A stretch of DNA of 64,000 nt from Haloferax prahovense DSM 18310 (GTDB taxonomy: Archaea; Halobacteriota; Halobacteria; Halobacteriales; Haloferacaceae), in NCBI RefSeq assembly GCF_000336815.1, contig NZ_AOLG01000014.1:62001-126000 (forward strand), written 5' to 3'. The notes below the pieces were generated by a model. That model saw nothing but the letters and a program-made list of their open reading frames with translations, was not told the DNA's origin and did not search any database. The position numbers were made by a program, and so were the translations under genes. The number at the start of each line of letters is the position of its first letter. Position 1 is the first letter of the stretch. Shown in pieces: positions 16,762 to 26,172 of this stretch.

Positions 16762-17016
16762 ATGTCGAAAACATCGCATCCCGGTCACGGCCATCCCGGC
16801 CCCGAGTGGCGCGTCAGCCACCGGGCGTCGCGGACCGACTGGAGCGACACCGTCGAACGGTGCGCGGCCTGCCGCGCCCGCGTCGACATGAGCGAAGCCC
16901 ACTACCAGGTCCTCCTCGAGCGAGACATCGATCAGCCCGGTAAGATAACCCTCGAACGCGAGCGCGTCGTCTTTTGCGACGAGTCCTGCGCCGCCGAGTG
17001 GGAATCGACCGCCTGA
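16762..17016 (+). CDS. Small protein with CxxC...CxxxC zinc-binding pattern
   Basis: The protein has 84 residues. Cysteines occur as CAAC (about 34-37) and CDESC (about 72-76), a likely structural zinc site. The N-terminus is His-rich (MSKTSHPGHGHPGPEWR). The pattern (CxxC, about 34 residues, CxxxC followed by AAEW) is that of small haloarchaeal zinc-finger proteins that resemble MYM/TRASH-like metal-binding domains. Role unknown; a metal sensor or adaptor is possible. A TATA box precedes it at the leaderless distance. Confidence 0.7.
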   Translation: MSKTSHPGHGHPGPEWRVSHRASRTDWSDTVERCAACRARVDMSEAHYQVLLERDIDQPGKITLERERVVFCDESCAAEWESTA

Positions 17017-17058
17017 GTACCGGAACCGCTTTACCGAGTCCGGACCCTCCCTCTCGAC

Positions 17059-17511
17059 GTGACGCAGGTCTGTATCGTCGGCGCGGAGGACGTCCACCTC
17101 CAGTACGAACTGCTGTCGCGCGACACCGCCCGCGCGGCGCTTTCGACCTACGACATCGCAGAACCGTTCGACAACTCGCTTTCGGTCGATACGGTCAGTC
17201 TCGGCGCAGCCGTCTCGCTTCTCAACGATCTCAACTGGTATCTCGTCCGGTTCGCCGACTTCTCGCTGGTCCGCGAGCCCTCCGTCTCGGCCGACGAGTG
17301 GCTCTCTCGCGACCTCGCCCGACAGATTCGAGACGGGAAGGTCCAGCCGGAAGACACCGGCGACCACCTCGCCATCTACGGCGTCGAAGACGGTCGCCTC
17401 GTCGAGCCGATGTACGTGACGCGCGTCGACGGCTCGGTTCCCGACTACGACCTCAGAGACGTGGAGCGGACGCTCGTCGTCAGAGTCGCGGAAGACGAGT
17501 TCGGTCGGTGA
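17059..17511 (+). CDS. Conserved haloarchaeal protein of unknown function
   Basis: A GTG at 17059 (GTGACGCAG) starts 150 residues. The N-terminal strand TQVCIVGAEDVHLQYELLS is followed by mixed alpha/beta sequence ending RTLVVRVAEDEFGR. There are no membrane segments, cysteine clusters or nucleotide-binding motifs. It starts 42 bases after the zinc-finger gene on the same strand, so the two may be linked. I recognise it only as a conserved haloarchaeal family without assigned function. Confidence 0.7.
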   Translation: MTQVCIVGAEDVHLQYELLSRDTARAALSTYDIAEPFDNSLSVDTVSLGAAVSLLNDLNWYLVRFADFSLVREPSVSADEWLSRDLARQIRDGKVQPEDTGDHLAIYGVEDGRLVEPMYVTRVDGSVPDYDLRDVERTLVVRVAEDEFGR

Positions 17512-17532
17512 GAGCCGGCCGTCGAGAGACCG

Positions 17533-18453
17533 CTATTCCTCGGCGTCGAACATCCCGGTCGACATGTAGCGCTCGCCGGAGTCCCAGAAGACCGTCACGA
17601 CGAGCGGTCGGTCTTCCTCGTCCGCGTCGGGGTCGGCGAGTCGCTCGGCGACGCGCTTGGCCGCGAGGAGCGACGCGCCCGACGACTGACCGGCGAGGAT
17701 GCCTTCCTCGCGGGCGAGGCGGCGACACTCGGCCTCGGCCTCGGCGAGTTCGACGATTTCCACGTCGTCGATGAGGTCGGTGTCGAGGTTGGGGCTGACG
17801 AAGCCCGGCCCCATCCCCTGGAAGTCGTTGTTTCCGACCTCGTGGCCCGAGAGGACGGCGCTCTCGGCGGGTTCGACGCCGACGACGCGCATCGAGGGGA
17901 ACTCCTCGACGAGGCGGCGGCCGTTGCCCGAAATCGTGCCGCCGGTGCCGATGCCGGCGACGAGGGCGTCGATGCGGCGGTCGCCCACCTGTTCGAGAAT
18001 CTCCTCGGCGGTCGTTCGGTAGTGCGCCTCCGGGTTCGCCGGGTTCTCGAACTGCCGGAGCTGGTACATGCCCTCGGCTTCGAGTTCGTCGGCGCGGTCC
18101 TTCGCGGCGGAGATATCGCCCTCGACGAGTTCGATGGTCGCCCCGTAGGCGCGCATGATTTCGCGGCGCTCGGGCGACATCGAGTCCGGCATGACGATAG
18201 TCAGGTCGTAGCCCTTCGCCGCCGCGACGACGGCGAGTCCGATACCGGTGTTCCCGGACGTGGGTTCGACGAGGTGGTCGCCCGGCGAGATGTCGCCCGC
18301 CTCCTCGGCCGCCTCGACCATCGCCAGCGCGGGGCGGTCCTTCGCCGACCCGCCCGGATTCTTCGACTCTATCTTCGCCGCGATTGTCGACCCCTCGGGA
18401 GAGTCGACGCGGACCAGCGGCGACCCGATAGCGTCGAGGATACTGTCGTCCAT
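17533..18453 (-). CDS. cysK: Cysteine synthase (PLP-dependent)
   Basis: The protein has 306 residues and makes cysteine from O-acetylserine (or a related activated serine) and sulfide. The PLP-binding lysine is K38 in KNPGGSAKDRPA. The substrate loop PTSGNTG is at 64-70, and the phosphate-binding GIGTGGTISG lies at 168-177. GILAGQSSGA near the C-terminus holds the Ser that contacts the PLP pyridine. Length and motifs match CysK/CysM; the two cannot be separated from sequence alone. It converges with the preceding + strand gene. Confidence 0.92.
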   Translation of the reverse strand: MDDSILDAIGSPLVRVDSPEGSTIAAKIESKNPGGSAKDRPALAMVEAAEEAGDISPGDHLVEPTSGNTGIGLAVVAAAKGYDLTIVMPDSMSPERREIMRAYGATIELVEGDISAAKDRADELEAEGMYQLRQFENPANPEAHYRTTAEEILEQVGDRRIDALVAGIGTGGTISGNGRRLVEEFPSMRVVGVEPAESAVLSGHEVGNNDFQGMGPGFVSPNLDTDLIDDVEIVELAEAEAECRRLAREEGILAGQSSGASLLAAKRVAERLADPDADEEDRPLVVTVFWDSGERYMSTGMFDAEE

Positions 18454-18624
18454 CGACCCTCCGTTGACGGTGCGACACTAAACGACTGGCGGAGGCGGAC
18501 GATACGGCCACCGTCTCGGGGGCGTACGGGACCGTCCACCGAACCGTCGCGCCACCGCCGAGCGCGGGCGGCGAGCCCCGCCGCGAGCGCACCCGTTAAA
18601 TCCGCTCGCCCGGTACACCGGCGC

Positions 18625-19005
18625 ATGGCCGAAGCTGAGACGCTCGAAACGATGCAACCGAACCCCGCGTGGGACGCGGCCTCTTACCCCGACGTGGTCG
18701 ACGCCCTCGCGGCCGAAGAGTACACGTTCAAGGTCTGGGGCGGCGACTGGTGCGGCGACTGCCGCGGACAGCTTCCCGACTTCGCGGCGGCCCTCGACGC
18801 CGCCGGCGTCCCCGCCGAGCGAATCGACCACTACCCCGTCGAAAAGGCCGACGACGGCTCGAAAGTCGGCCCGCTCGTCGAGGAGTACGACATCGAACTC
18901 ATCCCGACGGTCGTCGTCGAACTCGACGGCGAAGAGGTCGCCCGCTTCGTGGAGGAAGAAGACGTTCCGATTGCGGTCTACCTCGCGGACCAGCTCTCGA
19001 ACTGA
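18625..19005 (+). CDS. Thioredoxin-like protein with WCGDC active site
   Basis: From the ATG at 18625 the protein has 126 residues. The redox site is W42-C43-G-D-C46 (GGDWCGDCRGQLPDF), differing from thioredoxin's WCGPC. A cis-proline strand is visible as IELIPTVVVELDGEE. The frame is open far upstream, but homology starts here. The Gly-Asp dipeptide should change the redox potential. It is divergent from cysK, consistent with a shared thiol theme, and probably cytoplasmic, since no signal is seen. Confidence 0.85.
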   Translation: MAEAETLETMQPNPAWDAASYPDVVDALAAEEYTFKVWGGDWCGDCRGQLPDFAAALDAAGVPAERIDHYPVEKADDGSKVGPLVEEYDIELIPTVVVELDGEEVARFVEEEDVPIAVYLADQLSN

Positions 19006-19158
19006 GCGCCGGCTCCGATTGTTCGTTTTCTCGAACCCACCCAATTCGCCCACGCAGTCGAATCCCCCGAGTCAATCGAATCCCGCCGAAACCGTGATAG
19101 GACACCCGCGGGTACGGCGATGCGATGCGACGAGCGCAGCTGTCTCGGGAGTCAACAG

Positions 19159-19929
19159 ATGTCTGAGAAGCGCAGCGGAGACCGCGGTGAGCGCCCGGAC
19201 AACGGGGAAGAATCACGGCGCTATCACCTCGACAGCGACGACTACCGCCGCGACCTCGTCCCGGTGTTCGCCGAGGCCGTCCCCGTCGCAAGCGCGGTTC
19301 GGGCGGAACTCGACGAGAGATGCCTCAACGGGGAGTACGGAGAAGACGGCATCGAGCGATGCTCCAGTGCGCTCGCGGCAGTCGACGCGCTCGACCCCGA
19401 GCGCCCGGACGGCGGAACCCGCATCTTCTCTCTCGACCGCGATGGCGAGGACGCGCTGTTCGCGCTTCTCGACGCCGCGACGACGATGGTCGGAGAGCAC
19501 TTCGTGTTTCGCCTCGCGCTCCTCGACGACCGCGGCGACGACCTGCTCACGACGATTCCCCACGAGTCGATGCTCTGGGGCGAGTCGCCGCCGCTCCCCG
19601 AGGCGGTCGTGGCGTCGATTCAGGAACTGCTCGCCGACCGGGTCGGTGTGCTCGTGGCGTCGCTGGTCCACGAGCGCTGGGAGACCGACGACCACGCCTA
19701 CCGCTTCGACACCACGGCAATCGTGCAATCGACGCTGGACGGGCGGCGGAGTCGGACCCACTGTTCCGCGCTCTCGGCGCGGCGTCTCGACATCGTCGAC
19801 GAAACGACGCTCGTCTTCGACACGCCGACGGGTGAGAAAGTCGTCCCGTGCGTGACCCGCGAGCGCGCCGAGCGAGTCGCAAAAACGGTTCGGTCGTTGC
19901 GGCGGCGGTACGACGGAACGCGGCTCTGA
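19159..19929 (+). CDS. Haloarchaeal protein of unknown function
   Basis: The ATG at 19159 (MSEKRSGDRGERPDN) gives 256 residues; an in-frame ATG at 19120 would add 13 unlike residues. The N-terminus is charged and probably disordered. The rest is alpha/beta, with RIFSLDRDGEDALFALLDAA, FVFRLALLDDRGDDLLTTIPHES and a basic end (KTVRSLRRRYDG). No membrane helix or catalytic motif is visible. It converges on the DUF255 gene with only 15 bases between them. Confidence 0.6.
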   Translation: MSEKRSGDRGERPDNGEESRRYHLDSDDYRRDLVPVFAEAVPVASAVRAELDERCLNGEYGEDGIERCSSALAAVDALDPERPDGGTRIFSLDRDGEDALFALLDAATTMVGEHFVFRLALLDDRGDDLLTTIPHESMLWGESPPLPEAVVASIQELLADRVGVLVASLVHERWETDDHAYRFDTTAIVQSTLDGRRSRTHCSALSARRLDIVDETTLVFDTPTGEKVVPCVTRERAERVAKTVRSLRRRYDGTRL

Positions 19930-19944
19930 GTCGGAAGCGCCGTC

Positions 19945-22074
19945 TCAGTCGTCTTCGGCCGCACCTGCGGGTTCGCCCGCCGTGAACCACGCCAGCGCCT
20001 CGTCGAGGTCGTGGGTCGGCGCGGAGCAGGTGAAGTTCTCGCAGGCGTAGACGGTGGGTTCGCCGTCGGCCATCTCGCGGCCGGCCCAGATTGGCGGGGC
20101 CTCGTCAAGTCCGAGTTCGTCCAGCCACGCGTCGAGTTCCTCGTCGGTGCCGGGGCGACGGGAGACGACGAGGCCGGGGAGGTACCGCGAGGCGAGCGTC
20201 TCGCGCCACTCGTCGGAGACCTCGTCGGCCGCGATGGTGAGTTCGGGGACGCCGCTGGCGGCCTTCTCGGCGGCGAGCGCGAGCGAGACGTGTTCGAGCG
20301 GACTGCCGCGGACGCGGTTGGCGAACGAGCCGAGGACCGCGTCCGCGACGTCGCCGAAGTCGGCGTCCGGCGCGAACTGTTCGAGGTCCAAGAACAGCGA
20401 CGTGGCGACGCCGAGGCTCGACGGCGTGGACTGGTCGGTCGGCTCCTGCGGCCGGGTGACGAGCGACTCGCCGCTCTCGGGGGTGAAGTAGAGCGTGCCC
20501 GCGTCGGCGTCGTAGAACTCGCGGCGGGTCGCCCGCGCGAGGTCGAGCGCGAACGAGAGCGGGGCGAGGTCGCCGGTGGCCTGATAGAGGTCGAACGCGC
20601 CGCGCGCGAGGAAGGCGTAGTCTTCGAGGTAGCCGTCGCCTTTCACCTCGCCGTTCATCACGCGCCGCGAGAGCGTCTCGGTCTCGTCGTCCCAGAGGCG
20701 CTCGCGCACGAAGTCGAGGGCGCGGCGGGCGTCGGAAGCGAGCGAGTCGTCTTCGAGGACGACCGACCCCTGCGCGAACGCCGAAATCATCAGGCCGTTC
20801 CAGCCGGCGAGCACCTTCTCGTCGCGGGCGGGGCGCTCGCGCCCCTCCCGGGCGGCGAACAGGGCTTTCCGGGCCTTTTCGAGGCGGTCTTCCACCTCGG
20901 ATTCGTCGAGGTCGTACTCGTCGGCGAGTTCGGCGGTCGTCGCCGAGACGTTCAGGACGGTCGTCTTGTTCTCGAAGTTGCCGCCGGGCGTGACGCCGTA
21001 GCGGTCGCAAAAGAGGTCGGCGTCGAGTTCGGGGAGGAGGTCGCGCACGTCGTCGGGCGTCCAGACGTAGAAGGTGCCCTCCTCGCCGCCGGACTGGGCG
21101 TCGAGGGTGGCGAAGAAGCCGCCGTCGTCGTGGGTGAGTTCGCGGCGGACGAACTCGAACGTCTCGGCGGCGACGGTCGCATAGGACTCGTTGCCGGTGA
21201 GTCGGGCGGCGTCGAGGTACCGCGAGGCGAGGCCGGCCTGGTCGTACAACATCTTCTCGAAGTGCGGGACAGTCCACTCGCGGTCGACGCAGTAGCGGTG
21301 GAAGCCGCCGCCGAGGTGGTCGCGGAGGCCGCCGTTGGCCATCGCGTCGAGGCTCTGCCGCGCCACGTCGAGCGCTTCGCGGCGACCGGAGACGGCGTAG
21401 CCGCGGAGTAGAGCGTCGATACGTCCGGGTTGGGGGAACTTCGGCCCGTCGCCACCGAAGCCGCCGTGGTCGCGGTCCGCACCGCGGAGAGCCGCCTGCA
21501 CAGTGCTGTCGAGGACGTCCGAGCCGGGGGCTTCGCCGGGTACGTCGGGCGTCTCCTCCAGTCGGTCGGTGATGGCGCTCGTCCACTGCTCGGCGCGGTT
21601 TGCTATCTCGTCGCGGTCGGTCCGCCACGACTCGGCGAAACTCTCGACGAGGTCGCGGAAGCCGGGCGCGCCGCGGCGGGGCTCCGGCGGGAAGTACGTG
21701 CCGACGAAGAAGGGCTTGCCCTCGGGCGTGAGCCAGACGGAAAGCGGCCAGCCGCCGCCGCCGGTGACGAGCTGACAGATGGTCTGGTAGATGCGGTCGA
21801 GGTCGGGGCGCTCCTCGCGGTCGACTTTCACCGGGACGAAGTGCTCGTTGAGCACCTCGGCGATGTCGGGGTCCGAGAAGCTCTCGTCGGCCATGACGTG
21901 ACACCAGTGGCACGCCGAGTAGCCGACCGAGAGGAAGATGGGCTTGTCCGCCTCGCGGGCGGCGTCGAGCGCCGTCTCGTCCCACGGTTGCCAGTTGACC
22001 GGATTGTCCGCGTGCTGGCGGAGGTACGGGCTCTGCTCCTCGTCGAGTCGGTTGCGTCCCACCGGGTCGGACAT
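19945..22074 (-). CDS. DUF255/YyaL-family thioredoxin-like protein (SPATA20-like)
   Basis: The protein has 709 residues. The N-terminal thioredoxin-like domain (about 1-160) carries the family signature SPYLRQHADNPVNW (15-28) and CHWCHVM (C55, C58). The rest is an alpha/alpha toroid related to N-acylglucosamine 2-epimerases and glycosidases (for example GGLRDHLGGGFHRYCVDREW and HFEKMLYDQAGL). The family (YyaL, human SPATA20) is widespread, but its reaction is not established. A C-terminal CENFTCSAP adds a further cysteine pair. It is divergent from purD. Confidence 0.88.
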   Translation of the reverse strand: MSDPVGRNRLDEEQSPYLRQHADNPVNWQPWDETALDAAREADKPIFLSVGYSACHWCHVMADESFSDPDIAEVLNEHFVPVKVDREERPDLDRIYQTICQLVTGGGGWPLSVWLTPEGKPFFVGTYFPPEPRRGAPGFRDLVESFAESWRTDRDEIANRAEQWTSAITDRLEETPDVPGEAPGSDVLDSTVQAALRGADRDHGGFGGDGPKFPQPGRIDALLRGYAVSGRREALDVARQSLDAMANGGLRDHLGGGFHRYCVDREWTVPHFEKMLYDQAGLASRYLDAARLTGNESYATVAAETFEFVRRELTHDDGGFFATLDAQSGGEEGTFYVWTPDDVRDLLPELDADLFCDRYGVTPGGNFENKTTVLNVSATTAELADEYDLDESEVEDRLEKARKALFAAREGRERPARDEKVLAGWNGLMISAFAQGSVVLEDDSLASDARRALDFVRERLWDDETETLSRRVMNGEVKGDGYLEDYAFLARGAFDLYQATGDLAPLSFALDLARATRREFYDADAGTLYFTPESGESLVTRPQEPTDQSTPSSLGVATSLFLDLEQFAPDADFGDVADAVLGSFANRVRGSPLEHVSLALAAEKAASGVPELTIAADEVSDEWRETLASRYLPGLVVSRRPGTDEELDAWLDELGLDEAPPIWAGREMADGEPTVYACENFTCSAPTHDLDEALAWFTAGEPAGAAEDD

Positions 22075-22251
22075 GCGTCGCAGTCGGCGCTCCGGGAACT
22101 AAAGCGGCGTGGAGACGGCCGACGCGGCCGACTCGGGGTGCGGGTGGGACAGCGGGTCTCCCTCGTTGGCGACCGTGAATAACCACAATCGTGCCTATTT
22201 CGCCGCCGATAAAGAGCAATCTTTACACTCCCGTGCGCAGGGTATGCGACC

Positions 22252-23538
22252 ATGAGCGAGACCGTCCTTCTCGTCGGCGGCGGCGGCCGCGAGCACGCGA
22301 TTGCCCGCGCGCTGGCCCCCGACTGCGACCTGTACGCCTGCGCCAGCAACCGAAACCCCGGCATCGCCGCCCTCGCCGAGGACTTCGAGACGATTTCGGA
22401 GACCGCCGCCGAGGACATCGTCGCCTACGCCGAGTCGGTCGGCGCGACGCTCGCGGTCGTCGGCCCCGAGTCCGGCCTTGCGGCGGGCGTCTCCGACGCC
22501 CTCGACGACGCCGGCGTCTACACGTTCGGCCCGCAGGCGGCCGAAGCGCGCATCGAGACGGACAAGGCGTTCCAGCGGCAGTTCATGCGCGACGAGGAGA
22601 TTCCGGGCAACCCCGACTTCGCCACCTTCGACGACATGGAGGCCGCCTGCGACTACATCGACGACTACGACGGCGACCTCGCGGTCAAGCCCGCGGGCCT
22701 CACCGGCGGCAAGGGCGTGAAGGTCATCGGCGACCAGGTGACGCCCGAGGAGGCGAAGGCGTACCTCCGCGACTCGGACTACGAGCGCGTCGTCCTCGAA
22801 GAGCGCCTCGTCGGCGAGGAGTTCACGATTCAGGCGTTCGTCGCCAACGGCGAGTTCCGCGTCAGCCCCGCCGTGCAGGACCACAAGCGCGCCTACGAGG
22901 GCGACGAGGGACCGAACACCGGCGGCATGGGAAGCTACACCGACGTGACGCCGTCCCTGCCGTTCATGGCCGACGGCGACTACGAGGCCGCCGTCGAGGT
23001 CATCGAGGCCGTCGTCGAGGCGCTCCCCGACTACAAGGGTATCCTCTACGGCCAGTTCATGCTCACGACCGAGGGCCCGAAGGTCATCGAGTTCAACGCC
23101 CGCTTCGGCGACCCCGAGGCGATGAACACCCTGCCGGTCCTCGAAACGCCCTTCATCGACGTACTCACGGCCGCCCGCGAGGGCGAATCACTACCCGAAC
23201 TCGACTTCGCCGAGGCCGCGACGGTCTGTAAGTACGCCGTCCCCGAGGGCTACCCGACGGACCCCGAAGCCGGCGCGGAAATCACGGTCGAGGTGGACGA
23301 GGACGCCGGCGCGCTGCTGTTCTACGCGAGCGTCGACGACCGCGAGGACGGCCTCTACACGACGACCTCCCGGTCGTTCGCCGTGGTCGGCGTCGCCGAC
23401 AGCATCGCCGAAGCGGAGGAGCTCGCGGAGGATGCGCTCGCCGACGCCGGCGAGGGCTTCCACATCCGCCACGACATCGGCACGGCGGCGCTCGTCCAGC
23501 GCCGCATCGACCACATGGCCGAACTCCGCGGCGAGTAA
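22252..23538 (+). CDS. purD: Phosphoribosylamine-glycine ligase
   Basis: The protein has 428 residues: the second step of purine synthesis, an ATP-grasp ligase joining glycine to phosphoribosylamine. The N-terminal LVGGGGREHAIA is the PurD signature. The ATP-grasp core contains AVKPAGLTGGKGVKV, and HKRAYEGDEGPNTGGMGSY (about 218-236) binds phosphate. IEFNARFGDPE provides the magnesium-binding Glu/Asn pair. A TATA-like CTTTACA (22221-22227) is 28 bases upstream of the ATG. Confidence 0.96.
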   Translation: MSETVLLVGGGGREHAIARALAPDCDLYACASNRNPGIAALAEDFETISETAAEDIVAYAESVGATLAVVGPESGLAAGVSDALDDAGVYTFGPQAAEARIETDKAFQRQFMRDEEIPGNPDFATFDDMEAACDYIDDYDGDLAVKPAGLTGGKGVKVIGDQVTPEEAKAYLRDSDYERVVLEERLVGEEFTIQAFVANGEFRVSPAVQDHKRAYEGDEGPNTGGMGSYTDVTPSLPFMADGDYEAAVEVIEAVVEALPDYKGILYGQFMLTTEGPKVIEFNARFGDPEAMNTLPVLETPFIDVLTAAREGESLPELDFAEAATVCKYAVPEGYPTDPEAGAEITVEVDEDAGALLFYASVDDREDGLYTTTSRSFAVVGVADSIAEAEELAEDALADAGEGFHIRHDIGTAALVQRRIDHMAELRGE

Positions 23539-23628
23539 GCGGCAACCGACCCGGCGAGACCGATGTTCTAGTTCTCTCGTCGCCGCCGCGGCGAGGGCGC
23601 TTTTACCTCCGCGGCCCAATCGACGGAC

Positions 23629-24171
23629 GTGACCGACGACGATGCCGCACCGGCGGACAGCGACGCCCGCCGACACGACCGAATCCAGCACCACCCGACG
23701 CCCGGCCCGCGGAACTCGCTGCAGTACTGGACCGACGCCAAGCCCGTCTGGCGCGTGATGCTCAACTACGTGTTCGTCCTCGTCGCCCGCATCGCGCCGT
23801 CGCTCTGGGTCAGAAACTGGGCGCTCCGGCGCATCGGCGTCACCGTCGGGGCGGGCGTCTCGTGGGGCCTCGAAGCGACCCCCGACGTGTTCTGGCCGGA
23901 ACTCATCACCATCGAAGACGACGCAATCATCGGCTACGACTCGGTCATCCTCTGTCACGAGTTCCTGCAGGACGAGTACCGGACCGGCGAGGTCGTCGTC
24001 GGCGAGCGCGCCATGATAGGCGCGAAGGCGACCATCCTGCCGGGCGTCCGCATCGGCGAAGGCGCGCAGGTCGCGGCGAACTCGCTCGTCACGCGTGACG
24101 TGCCCGCGGGAGAGACGGTCGCCGGCGTGCCCGCGAGACCCATGTCCGGCGACGAGACTGACGGAGCGTAA
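23629..24171 (+). CDS. Hexapeptide-repeat (left-handed beta-helix) acyltransferase
   Basis: A GTG at 23629 begins 180 residues. Hexapeptide turns are visible as GVTVGAGVSWG, TIEDDAIIGYDSVI, GERAMIGAKATILPGVRIGEGAQVAANSLV and the closing GVPARPM, as in maltose/galactoside O-acetyltransferases. The likely catalytic His is in LCHEFLQ. The N-terminal helix region (NSLQYWTDAKPVW) is longer than in simple transacetylases. The acceptor is unknown; a sugar or lipid-linked glycan is possible. Confidence 0.8.
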   Translation: MTDDDAAPADSDARRHDRIQHHPTPGPRNSLQYWTDAKPVWRVMLNYVFVLVARIAPSLWVRNWALRRIGVTVGAGVSWGLEATPDVFWPELITIEDDAIIGYDSVILCHEFLQDEYRTGEVVVGERAMIGAKATILPGVRIGEGAQVAANSLVTRDVPAGETVAGVPARPMSGDETDGA

Positions 24172-24201
24172 TCGGTCGTCGTCGCGGCCCGCGGCCCGCG
24201 G

Positions 24202-25233
24202 TCAGTCGTCCACCGTGGACTGTTCCTGCAGACGGACGCAGAAGACCGCGCCCTCGCCGTCCTCGCGGTCTTCGACCCAGATGGTGCCGTTGTACGACGA
24301 GATGACGTTGTCGGCGAAAAAGAGGCTGATACCCGTGCCGTGGTGCAGTTGGTCGTACTCCTCGCGGCCGAAGATGAGGTCCCGGTGCTCCTCGGGGACC
24401 CCCGGGCCGTTGTCGGCGACGCGGACGATGACGAAGCCGCCGTCGCGGTCGGCCGAGACTTCGACCCGCGGCGTCTCCTTGTCGTTGTGCATGACCGCGT
24501 TTTCGAGCAGACACTCGATGGCCTCGCCGAGGAGGTCGTCGCCGATGACCTCGACCTCGGGGAACGACCCGAACTCGAACTCGGCGTCCGGGAACTCTAT
24601 CATGGCGTCGACGATTTTGTTGTTCAACACCACGTCGAGGCGGACCGGGTGGTTGGACACGTCGTGGGAGCGTTCGAGGTGCTCGCGGAGGTCGCGGGCG
24701 CGCTCGGACTTGTGGACGATTTCGAGGACCTTCTCCTGGACGAGGTCGAGTTCCTCCAGCGCCTGCTCGTCGTCGATTCGGCTGGCGACCTGCTGGGTGT
24801 AGCCGTAGACGACGTTGAGTTCGTTCCGGAGGTCGTGCCGGAGGAGGCGGTTGAGCACCTCCGAGGCGTTCTCGTAGCGGCGCTGTTTGGTCGTGTCGAC
24901 GAAGAAGGCGAGAAACCCCTCCACGTCGCCGTCGACGACCATCGGGCTGGCGAACCCCTGTCCGTAGACGACCTGCTGGTCTTTCCGCCGCGCCATGAAC
25001 TCCCCGGACCACGTCTCGCCGGCGATCATCTGCTCGACGATTTCGTAGTATATCTCCTCGTCGGCGGCGATGAGTCCGACCGACTCGCCGACGATGTCGT
25101 CGTAGTCGTAGCCGAGGAACTCCAATCCGGCGTCGTTAATGTCACGAAAAGCGAAATTCGTATCCGCAATCAACATGGGGATATCCGCACTTCGGAAAGC
25201 CTCGCGATACAGTTCCGGGTCGGTATCCTCCAT
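24202..25233 (-). CDS. PAS-domain sensor histidine kinase
   Basis: The protein has 343 residues and is cytoplasmic (no membrane helix). A PAS domain spans about 8-118 (MLIADTNFAFRDINDAGLEFLGY is split: MLIADTNFAF, RDINDAGLEFLGY). The phospho-accepting His133 is in LLRHDLRNELN, the haloarchaeal form of the H-box. The ATPase domain has the N-box ECLLENAVMHND (N245), G1 DNGPGVP (274-280), an F-box region and G2 HGTGISL. No response regulator lies beside it, so it is an orphan. The partner and signal are unknown. Confidence 0.9.
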   Translation of the reverse strand: MEDTDPELYREAFRSADIPMLIADTNFAFRDINDAGLEFLGYDYDDIVGESVGLIAADEEIYYEIVEQMIAGETWSGEFMARRKDQQVVYGQGFASPMVVDGDVEGFLAFFVDTTKQRRYENASEVLNRLLRHDLRNELNVVYGYTQQVASRIDDEQALEELDLVQEKVLEIVHKSERARDLREHLERSHDVSNHPVRLDVVLNNKIVDAMIEFPDAEFEFGSFPEVEVIGDDLLGEAIECLLENAVMHNDKETPRVEVSADRDGGFVIVRVADNGPGVPEEHRDLIFGREEYDQLHHGTGISLFFADNVISSYNGTIWVEDREDGEGAVFCVRLQEQSTVDD

Positions 25234-25352
25234 GTTCGGTCTGCAGAGATAATTCTACCACCAATACTTATTTTCGGCGGTCGTTTCACCACCGAAAATG
25301 TATCAGTTGTATTTCACTAACGGTGTTCGTTTATGCCTGGTTTATGACCCCT

Positions 25353-26066
25353 TTATGACTCGTCTCTGAGGTCGAACAGCCGTTGGTAATAGTGTGCGAC
25401 GATGTCGATTGCGGAAGAAACATCGCGCTCGGGGCTCTCTCGGACCCACTCGTCGTGACGGGTGACGCCGACGACGAAATACTGTGCGAGGTTATCGACG
25501 GTTTCGCCGTCGGCCGAGGGGGCCATCCGTGCGACTTTGATGCGGTGGGCCCGCCGAGCGACGGTCTCCCAGCCGTCGACCTCCTGTCCGTGGAGTCGCC
25601 AAAATCGGGTGTGGAGCGTCGCGTATTCCGGGTTTATGTCGAGTTCGTCACAGACGGTACCGAGGAGTTCTCGAACGTCCCGCCACCGCGGGTCGTCGTT
25701 TATCGCGTCCGGCTCGGAGTCGTCGGGAACGGACGAGACGAACGCTCCGGGTGGGACGTCGTGTTCGAAGCAGGCCTCGAAGGCGTCTCGGTTTTCGATT
25801 TCGTCCTGGAGGAAGAGCGCGCGCATGAACAGTTCGCCGGCGCGCTCGGCGCGCTCGGCGGGAACGTCGGGAAACTCGGCGACGAACGCCTCGGACATAT
25901 GATGTACCGCACGCTCCGCGGCGGTCATCGCGGCGTCGAAGTCGCAGCTGAGAAGATGTGTCTCCCGCATATCCTGAAAGTGAAACCCTCGAAGTAGCGT
26001 CTCTGCAACCTCAAACGCTCGGGTTGAGGGGGCAGTAACGTCGAGGGTGGGGAGGTTCTCCGTCAT
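25353..26066 (-). CDS. Haloarchaeal protein of unknown function, largely helical
   Basis: The protein has 237 residues and is mostly helical and acidic with scattered His/Cys (HFQDMRETHLLSCDFDAAM near 29-47; FEHDVPPGAF; HTRFWRLHGQEVDGW). No known catalytic or binding motif was found. The promoter region upstream is AT-rich, with a TATA-like CTCATATCGG about 24 bases before the ATG on the minus strand. Neighbours (histidine kinase, MscS/dacZ) are each separately transcribed. Confidence 0.6.
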   Translation of the reverse strand: MTENLPTLDVTAPSTRAFEVAETLLRGFHFQDMRETHLLSCDFDAAMTAAERAVHHMSEAFVAEFPDVPAERAERAGELFMRALFLQDEIENRDAFEACFEHDVPPGAFVSSVPDDSEPDAINDDPRWRDVRELLGTVCDELDINPEYATLHTRFWRLHGQEVDGWETVARRAHRIKVARMAPSADGETVDNLAQYFVVGVTRHDEWVRESPERDVSSAIDIVAHYYQRLFDLRDES

Positions 26067-26172
26067 CGTCTTCAGGGGGAGCCGATATGAGACAATCTTC
26101 GGACCACTTCTAAACTGTTATGGTAACGGTATGACAAAATTTCCGAAAACATCAGTCGTCGAGATTGTTTAC

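Noticed and set aside
20011-21411. 466-residue + strand frame opposite the DUF255 gene
   Set aside because: Shadow of the minus strand gene; repetitive Gly/Val/Glu/Arg composition and no motif.
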